A stretch of 64,000 nucleotides of DNA from NCBI GenBank assembly GCA_001574975.1, contig KQ965852.1, positions 47,930 through 111,929 of the forward strand, written 5' to 3'. Origin of the DNA: Gonapodya prolifera JEL478. Its lineage: Eukaryota; Monoblepharomycota; Monoblepharidomycetes; Monoblepharidales; Gonapodyaceae. The notes under the pieces are model-generated. The model was given only the letters and a program-made list of their open reading frames with translations. It searched no databases and had not been told where the DNA came from. Below, piece after piece: positions 57,742 to 64,000 of the stretch; the stretch's first letter is position 1; the number at the start of each line of letters is the position of its first letter. The position numbers and the translations under genes are program-made.

Positions 57742-59443
57742 ATGCTCCCCGCAAAAGCCCACGCTGTCATTACCCAAAAGACGGGTCCCGCGAACGAAGT
57801 TCTCTCGTTCGAGGAAGTTCCCGGCCCAGTACTCAAGCCCAATTCGGTCGTAATTAAAGTTGCGGCTGGTAAGCTGCTGCGAGGACTCAGAGAGCGATGC
57901 AGGGTGTTGGAGTGACGGGGAACGCCGTGGTTGAGACGATGGAGCGCGGCGAAATGCAATTCGTGTCGTAAGCACCCTGACTCACCCCCCGTTCGCAGCC
58001 AGTGTCAACCCCGTCGACTTCAAATTCCGCGCGGGAAACATAGCAGGGATGTCCCCTCCGAAAATCGCAGGTGAGACACCACCGCTGCCCCATTGGTTCA
58101 CGAGATCTTATCACACCGACACTCGACGTTTTATACACCCACTAAAAGGCGGTGACGTAGCTGGCACAATAGTTGCCTCGTCCGTTCCCACATTTGCCGT
58201 CGGGGACCGCGTCTTTGGCCGCACCAAATCCTGTAAGCCCTCCATCCATTTACTTTTGGTGCCATCAAATCGCACCTGTCCCTCACACCAGGGGGAGCCC
58301 ACCAAGAATACCTCGTGCATGACCCAAGTGATGGGGGCTTAGTCAAGATGGCGCCCTCGTTACCGTTCGAGGAAGCGGGAGGTGCCGCGATTGTGGCCTT
58401 GACGGCGTACTATGTGAGTGAAGCAAAGCAAGGCCGTGCGGGGAGATTGGACCGAAAACACTGAAGGTAAAAATGCGAGGCGGATCGTAGTGTGGAGGAC
58501 GCCGAAGGCACAAACGAATTGAAGAAGTGGGTGCGGAGATTGAGGCGCGACGTCCCGACGAAGTCGTCATCCCCTCCACTGGCTGAGAGAACCAACAACT
58601 TGCCCTTCAGGGCCTCGTGAACTATGGCGGCCTCCTCCCTGACAAAGAGTTCGAAGCCGGTAAAGGTGCGTCCTCGGAGTACTTTTCCGACCACCAACCA
58701 ACTCAACCCTCGTCCTTACCACCTGCTATCTAGGCCCCCGCGTCCTCATTGTGGGCGCATCAGGCGGCGTCGGCCACGTCGCTGTGCAACTGGCCAAACG
58801 GTGTTTGGGCGCCTCCTTTGTCGTGGGCGTGTGCTCGTCCAAGAACGCGGCGTTCGCGAGACAGATGGGGTGCGATGAGGTCGTCGAGTACGATAAAGAG
58901 GAGTTCAAGCAGCTGGACAAGCTGGCTGACTTGAAGCCCGAGTGGAAAGGGGTGAGCTGTTCTTATTCCGTGATGTCTCCATGAACCCTCAATATTAACA
59001 ACCCCACAGTCGTTCGACGTCATCTATGACACGGTCGGGTCCGACGTATTCTATCACCCCCTTGCACCCCTCCTCCTCCGTCCTGGAGCACCTTATACCA
59101 CTGCGGCCGTCCCTGTCGACGGCGCGGGGGCAAAACCTGTGTCGCTGTGGTCCGCCGTAGGGATGATCGGCAAGGTTGGGTACAGGACCGTACTTGGGGC
59201 GCGGCCGTACCGCATGGTGATTCCGGATAACAAGGAATGGACTAGAATTGCTGGGTGGATTAATGAGGGCAAGGTGGGTGCCACAGTTGTGGGTAGAAGG
59301 AAAAGGAAAGTAGTTGACGATGTTCACTGGCACGACAGGTCAAGATTCACGTTCAAGAGAAGATCCCGCTGCAGGAAGCTGCCAGGGCGCATGATTTGGT
59401 CGCCGGAGGCAGGGTTGTGGGAAAAGTGGTGCTTGTGGTGTAA
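57742..59443 (+). CDS. quinone-oxidoreductase-like reductase (zinc-free MDR), copy 1
   Basis: NAD(P)H-dependent reductase of the medium-chain dehydrogenase superfamily. The start ATG at 57742 gives MLPAKAHAVITQKTGPANEV, then FEEVPGPVLKPNSVVIKVAA, and after intron 57869-57998 ASVNPVDFKFRAGNIAG. Further exons give GDVAGTIVASSVPTFAVGDR, the NADPH-binding VLIVGASGGVGHVAVQLAKR, FDVIYDTVGSDVFYHPLAPL and LQEAARAHDLVAGGRVVGKV, ending at a TAA at 59441. No structural-zinc Cys cluster is seen, fitting the QOR/YIM1-like branch. It is the left member of a tandem pair with copy 2. Substrate unknown (quinones, enals or other enones). Confidence 0.85.
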
Positions 59444-59967
59444 CAACAATGTGGGAGGCGTATATATTTATGTCGACGGCGGTTGAAAAGTTTTGAATGC
59501 ATTTACGGTTTACTTCAGTCTACATCGTGGCATGACGTTACGTTTTCGTGTCCCTCATACTGCATGATGATAAAGTAGTATCTTGTTCCTTACTCTCGCC
59601 ATCTATAGCTGAAACCGACCGTCATCACAACTGTCATGACAAAAAGCTCGTTCTCGTGGCTAACACCAATAATAACGACTACCTACTGCGACTAACGTCA
59701 TTCGCGATCACGATTTCATCGAGCTCATACTGACAACATGGTGGGCCCGGCAATGAAAAAACAGCATGGAACAGCCAGTAATATTCCTTCTCCCCATCAA
59801 CTTTTGGACGTTTATTGTCGTTCAACCCGCCACGGTAGAAAATCGTGTCAACCGCTCGGCGGGGACACATTTCAACAGTACTGTTCCAACCCTCCTTCCA
59901 CAGAAACCCATCCGCTGCCGTCGCCCAATACATCACCCCTCATCCCCGTCCCAGACTCAACGTGCAA
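59444..59967. other. spacer between tandem reductase genes; left part is duplicated 3' flank
   Basis: Positions 59450-59560 are similar to 61670-61775 after copy 2 (shared AAAAGTTTTGAATGCATTTA), so the duplication unit includes 3' flank. No gene of its own. Confidence 0.65.
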
Positions 59968-61665
59968 ATGCTGCCCGCAAAAGCGCACGCAGTCGTCACC
60001 AAAAGGGCAGGTCCAGCCAGCGAAGTCCTCTCGTTCGAGGAAGTCCGAGGACCTGAACTTAAGCCCAACTCGGTCGTCATTAAAGTGGCGGCGGGTAAGT
60101 TGCTCCGAGAGCGACGCGGGGCTGTTGGTGCGAAGGGGAACGGCGAGGGTGGGATGATGGAGCGGCGAAAAGCGACTTGTGTTCGTTACCACCCTGATTC
60201 ACATCCCATTCGCAGCCAGCATCAACCCAGTCGACCTCAAATTTCGCGCGGGAAACGTGCCCGGGATGTCCACACCCAGAATCGCAGGTGAGTGAGGCAG
60301 CCTCTTTTCACCCATCGCACTCCCTCACCGTCACGTATGTCACCCACCCACGACGAAAGGGGGCGACGTAGCTGGCACGATTGTTGCCTCGTCAGCTCCC
60401 GCATTTGTAGTCGGGGACCGCGTCTATGGCCGGGTCACGGAATGTAAGCCCTTCGATCATTCGATCTCATGCCGTCACTTACATGTCTCCTCACGCCGTC
60501 TTTCACTTGTCACTCATGCTCACGCGCGTCACTCTCATTTTATCCCTCCCGTCACGCATTCACATGTCCCTCACACCGTCATTCACCTTACCACCATCTC
60601 TCACGTTGTGGGCTCCCACCAAGAGTACGTCGTACTTGACCCCAGCGACGGGTGCTTGGCCAAGATGGCGCCAGCGTTGCCCTTTGACGAGGCAGGAGGT
60701 GCCCTGATTGTGGGAATCACGGCCTCCTATGTGAGTCGTCCGAAGCGAATCGGAGTATGCTCGATTTTCGAATGCAACATATCGACCGGAATTCCCAATT
60801 GGACGCTATTCCCTTTAGGGACTCGTGAAGTATGGCGGCTTCCTCCCTGACAAAGAAGACGAGCCCGGCAAAGGTATTTGAACAATCTTCCCATTTCCCT
60901 CAGCGCCAGAACACTTGCCCCCCACCCCAGCCCCCCCACCCATTCCAGGCCCCCGCGTCCTCATTGTAGGCTCCTCAGGTGGCGTCGGTCACGTCGCCGT
61001 GCAACTGGCCAAAAAGTGTCTGGGCGCCTCGTTCGTCGTCGGCGTGTGCTCCTCCAAAAACACTGCGTTCGCGAGACAGATCGGGTGCGATGAGGTGCTC
61101 GAGTACGATAAGGTCGAGATGGCCAAGCTCGCAGGGCTGAAACCTGAGTGGAAAGAGGTACGATTGTTCATTTCCTTCACATGCTTGTTCTCCAAGACCC
61201 GTGCAAACGACTCCCAACCGCAACCAAGTCCTTCGACCTCATCTACGACATGATCGGGTCGGATGAGTTCTACCACCCACTTGCACCGCTGCTCTTGCGC
61301 CCTGGCGCGCCGTACGTCACCGCGGCGGCTCCTGTCGACGGCGCGAGGGCAAATCCTGTGTCCTTGTTGTCCCTCGTCAGCGCGGTCGCGACTTTCGCGT
61401 ACAGGACCGTGCTGGGAGCGAGACCGTTCCGATTTGTCGCGGTTGACAATTCGGAGTGGCCGAGAATCGCGGGGTGGATTAATGAGGGCAAAGTGTGTCC
61501 TGTAAGGGTGAGATAGATAGGTTAAAGGGAGTGCTTGACATTGTTCGTGTGACGGGACAGGTCAAAATCCACGTTCAGGAGACGATGCCTCTGCAGGAAG
61601 CTGCCAGGGCGCACGAGCTGGTGGCTGGGGGCAGGGTTGTAGGAAAAGTGGTGCTTATGGTTTGA
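59968..61665 (+). CDS. quinone-oxidoreductase-like reductase (zinc-free MDR), copy 2
   Basis: A close paralogue of copy 1 with the same intron positions. The start ATG at 59968 gives MLPAKAHAVVTKRAGPASEV; then SVVIKVAAGASINPVDLKFR, GDVAGTIVASSAPAFVVGDR, HQEYVVLDPSDGCLAKMAPA, the cofactor motif VLIVGSSGGVGHVAVQLAKK, SFDLIYDMIGSDEFYHPLAP and LQEAARAHELVAGGRVVGKV, ending at a TGA at 61663-61665. Its third intron is longer than in copy 1 and Pro/His-codon-rich (60445-60625). Substitutions are scattered rather than disruptive, so both copies look functional. The duplication unit is about 2.2 kb. Confidence 0.85.
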
Positions 61666-61809
61666 GCATGTGGGAGGAGTATTTATGTCGACGGCGGCTG
61701 AAAAGTTTTGAATGCATTTATAGTTTACTTCAGTCCAACATAGTGGCATGACGTGACGCGATCCTGTCCCTCATAAAGACAGTTGCGCCCAGCGCGATGA
61801 CCACATCTG

Positions 61810-62374
61810 ATGCGACAGAGCTTCTTCCGCACATTGCACCACCACCCCACACTCTTTCCGCCGCCCCACCGCGGCATCTCGTCTTCTGGTCGCTCCCCTC
61901 GGCGATCACTCATGTCGCAATCCGCAATCCCCGACCAATCGGAACCAGAGGTCTCAACCCCACCACCCGTCCCCGTCCCCGCCGGGCCATCCCCGGCCGC
62001 GCTGCCACCGGAAATAGAGGAACTGCATCGGTGCGCCGTCGAGGTGAGTCGCGGAGGCCGCGGGACCCGTGATGAATTTGATGCGACAGCTCGTCACGTC
62101 TTCACCTTACTTGCCGGCGTGATTCCCCTCTACAGAAGGGTGACCGGACCTACACCGACCCAGCCACGGGATACATGGTTTTCACAGCGCTGTCGCATCG
62201 GGATAGAGGGTACTGTTGTGGGAATACGTGTCGGTGAGTGCCAATGTTCGTTTTCGGGGGGACCGATGATGAATGTTTTGCTGCAGGCATTGTCCATTCG
62301 AGTATGAGAATGTGGGGAGGAAGGGCAAGAACATGATACGGAGGGATAAAGAGGCCAAGAAGGCGGTGGTGTGA
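61810..62374 (+). CDS. DUF5522-type Cys-rich protein, probably mitochondrial
   Basis: The ATG at 61810 gives MRQSFFRTLHHHPTLF..., basic and free of acidic residues, a likely mitochondrial presequence; a second ATG at 61911 would remove it. After a Pro-rich stretch and EIEELHRCAVE, an intron (about 62043-62136) leads to GDRTYTDPATGYMVFTALSH then RDRGYCCGNTC, and a second intron (62234-62286) joins RHCPFEYENVGRKGKN. The pattern DPxTGxxVFT...RGxCCGxxCRHCP is that of DUF5522/C1orf53-like small proteins; a metal-binding role is likely but unproven. It is short, about 140 residues, with a basic tail KEAKKAVV. Confidence 0.8.
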
Positions 62375-62674
62375 GGATGTGCAGTTGGGGTGTAACAAAG
62401 AGGTACAAGTGAAGGTGGGCAGACGTGCCCGATGTACATTCCTGACCATGGTTTTACTTGTTACGTATATAGAGTATGATAGTTACACTTTGTCGTGGTT
62501 CTTTTGTACGGACTTGGTCCGAAGCGATTGGTCATCCAATCACACCAATAACCGAGCCTACGATGTAACAAATTCTGTCTGTTTATGTGCAAAATTCCGA
62601 AACTCTAATACTATTTACAGCTTCACACCAATCACAGCCTGTGCATTATTGTGAGAAGGCATGAAATCCCATCA

Positions 62675-64000
62675 TCAATCATCCTTCTCTCCCACGGGGC
62701 TCCAGATCTCGTCCGCAACAGACCACCCGTCATCCACAAGAGACTTTGGTTGAAGTGACTTCGACGATTCTTTAGGAGTTTTGAATTGAATGGTCACATT
62801 GTCTTCTTCCCCATGAGCCGGGCACCCTGTTGTGACCGGATCAGTTTCAAGAGCGTCCCCAAGTTCTATTGCAACGCCTCTTCCGTTTATGGGGCTCGTT
62901 GAGCGACGCCGATGCGACTCATCATCACGAACAGCAATGGTAGCATGTGAAGATACAGCAGGATAGCTGAACGATCCTGTCAAAGACGTATCCAAGGAAG
63001 TCTTGACTTTTCGGGTAGTTCCATCGCTTCGTGGGAGTCCATCCCAAAGTGCTTGCTGTGCACTTGTAACATCTCCAATTCCTCCAAAAGCTACAGAGTG
63101 AGTTCCTAAGCCCCAAGGTGTTCCATCACGCCGCGGCTTGTACATGGGCTTGTCCTCTGGATCGTTGGGGTCTTCGAGCTGCGTACTTCGGGTTTCCCCG
63201 GTACGGAGGCTCCGATATCCGCTCCTCTTTTCTCGTATTCCAACGAGTCCTATGAGCCACCAAAGCAGCGGAGAGATAACCATGGACAAAGAAGTAGTCC
63301 CGAGAAGCACATAAAATACTTCTCGAGATATGAGCTGAGCACTGCGGTGAAGTAGACGAAAGTTTACGTGAATTTGTGTTAATTAAAGCGTGATGGAGCT
63401 CACCTTTTGGCTCTACTAGCAACCACAAAGGTGAACTCCGAAATATTGGAAAGGCCAGCTCCGACAACCAAGCTCTCTCGCCATCCGTAGGAGAATCCAA
63501 CCTTCATCACAACTGTTACGACTAGCATTTTGAAGAACACAGCTGCAATGGCCAGAGCAGCAAGAGTATAAGCCTGGTCCAGAAGAAATTCCGGACTGAC
63601 ACCGTGGAGTCCAACAGCGGCGAAGAAAACGCAAGAGAAGAAGTCACGGAGAGGTTCCACTGTGTGCAAACTGTGCAATATTTTAATATAATACCGCAAA
63701 GCTCGTTCAGCAAGATTGATCCTCACCTGAACTCTCCGATCGACTGCTTTCCCTCCGGTGCAACACGTTGAACCGGACTCTCCAAATCACGTTCTCTAAG
63801 GTCAACTGTTCCTTGACAGCTTGCCACTACCACTCCAGCAGCAAAACACCCAAGCTCGGCACTCAGTCCCATCCAACCTGCTGCGCGCATTGCTCCCCAA
63901 CACAGTGCGACCAGTCCTATGAGGAACAGCTCTTTCCCCCCGGTTCGTATCGTGACCAATATTATGTTCCGCGTCAGAGGTACCCAAGCGACTCCCACTG
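62675..64000 (-). CDS. CPA2-family cation/proton antiporter (TMCO3/Kef-like), C-terminal part
   Basis: Runs off the right edge; the 5' part lies outside the window. Visible are hydrophobic helices of the Na+/H+ exchanger fold: ELFLIGLVALCWGAMRAAGW, LGCFAAGVVVASCQGTVDL, then FFSCVFFAAVGLHGVSPEFL, LAALAIAAVFFKMLVVTVVM, ESLVVGAGLSNISEFTFVVA and VLLGTTSLSMVISPLLWWLI, spliced through introns at about 63661-63725 and 63345-63400. A hydrophilic cytosolic tail of about 190 residues (Ser/Thr/Asp-rich) ends SPVGEKDD at 62675. The helix with GLSNISEFTFV matches the conserved region of Kef/TMCO3 proteins. It probably exchanges K+ or Na+ for protons in an organelle or plasma membrane. Confidence 0.8.

Overview
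The window is nuclear DNA of a fungus, and I infer an early-diverging, zoosporic-type (chytrid or Monoblepharidomycete-like) one; I cannot name the species. Reasons: almost every gene is split by short introns (about 50-85 bp, GTGAGT/GTAAGT-type donors, AG acceptors) that can be placed exactly by protein continuity; the gene set is fungal (mitochondrial ribosomal protein mL58, soluble fumarate reductase, Hsp104, GH18 chitinase, polysaccharide deacetylases, TauD/JLP1-type sulfonate dioxygenase); and a U2 spliceosomal snRNA gene is present. Prokaryotic signals such as operons, Shine-Dalgarno sites and CRISPR are absent.

Layout. 0-3 kb: the edge of a minus-strand gene, mL58, and an unrecognised membrane/coiled-coil protein. 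3.9-7.3 kb: an Agd3-like extracellular deacetylase that carries stop codons and a frame break. 7.4-11.6 kb: three minus-strand genes (JLP1-like dioxygenase, beta-trefoil lectin-like protein, an 81-residue cysteine-rich protein). 12.1-15.5 kb: a decayed 5' copy of a fumarate reductase gene followed by the complete gene. 15.7-25.8 kb: an amide/lactam degradation neighbourhood, a fused HyuA-HyuB hydantoinase/oxoprolinase divergent from two successive amidases. 26-33 kb: an unrecognised minus gene with a duplicated exon, an F-box protein, a PgdA-like deacetylase and a membrane-anchored GH18 chitinase. 33.9-37.6 kb: a TLDc protein with a very long disordered N-terminus. 38-49 kb: a homeodomain factor divergent from a tandem pseudokinase-kinase-SH3 protein, inside a repeat-rich tract with a Ty3/gypsy-type integrase/chromodomain relic and degenerate ORFs. 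49-62 kb: Hsp104 with a strong heat-shock element, a second F-box protein, U2 snRNA, an unrecognised gene, two tandem quinone-oxidoreductase-like reductases and a DUF5522-type Cys protein. Right edge: a CPA2-family cation/proton antiporter running off the window.

How the genes relate. The HyuA-HyuB and two amidase genes plausibly form a catabolic set for cyclic and linear amides. The Agd3-like, PgdA-like and GH18 genes all act on amino-sugar polymers. The strongest unusual observations are the JAK-like order of pseudokinase and kinase domains with a C-terminal SH3-like segment, 7-nt and 8-nt micro-exons in the chitinase and fumarate reductase genes, the inactivated Agd3-like gene, a five-unit heat-shock element upstream of Hsp104, and several recent local duplications. 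Exon joins were worked out by eye; where a join could not be resolved this is stated.
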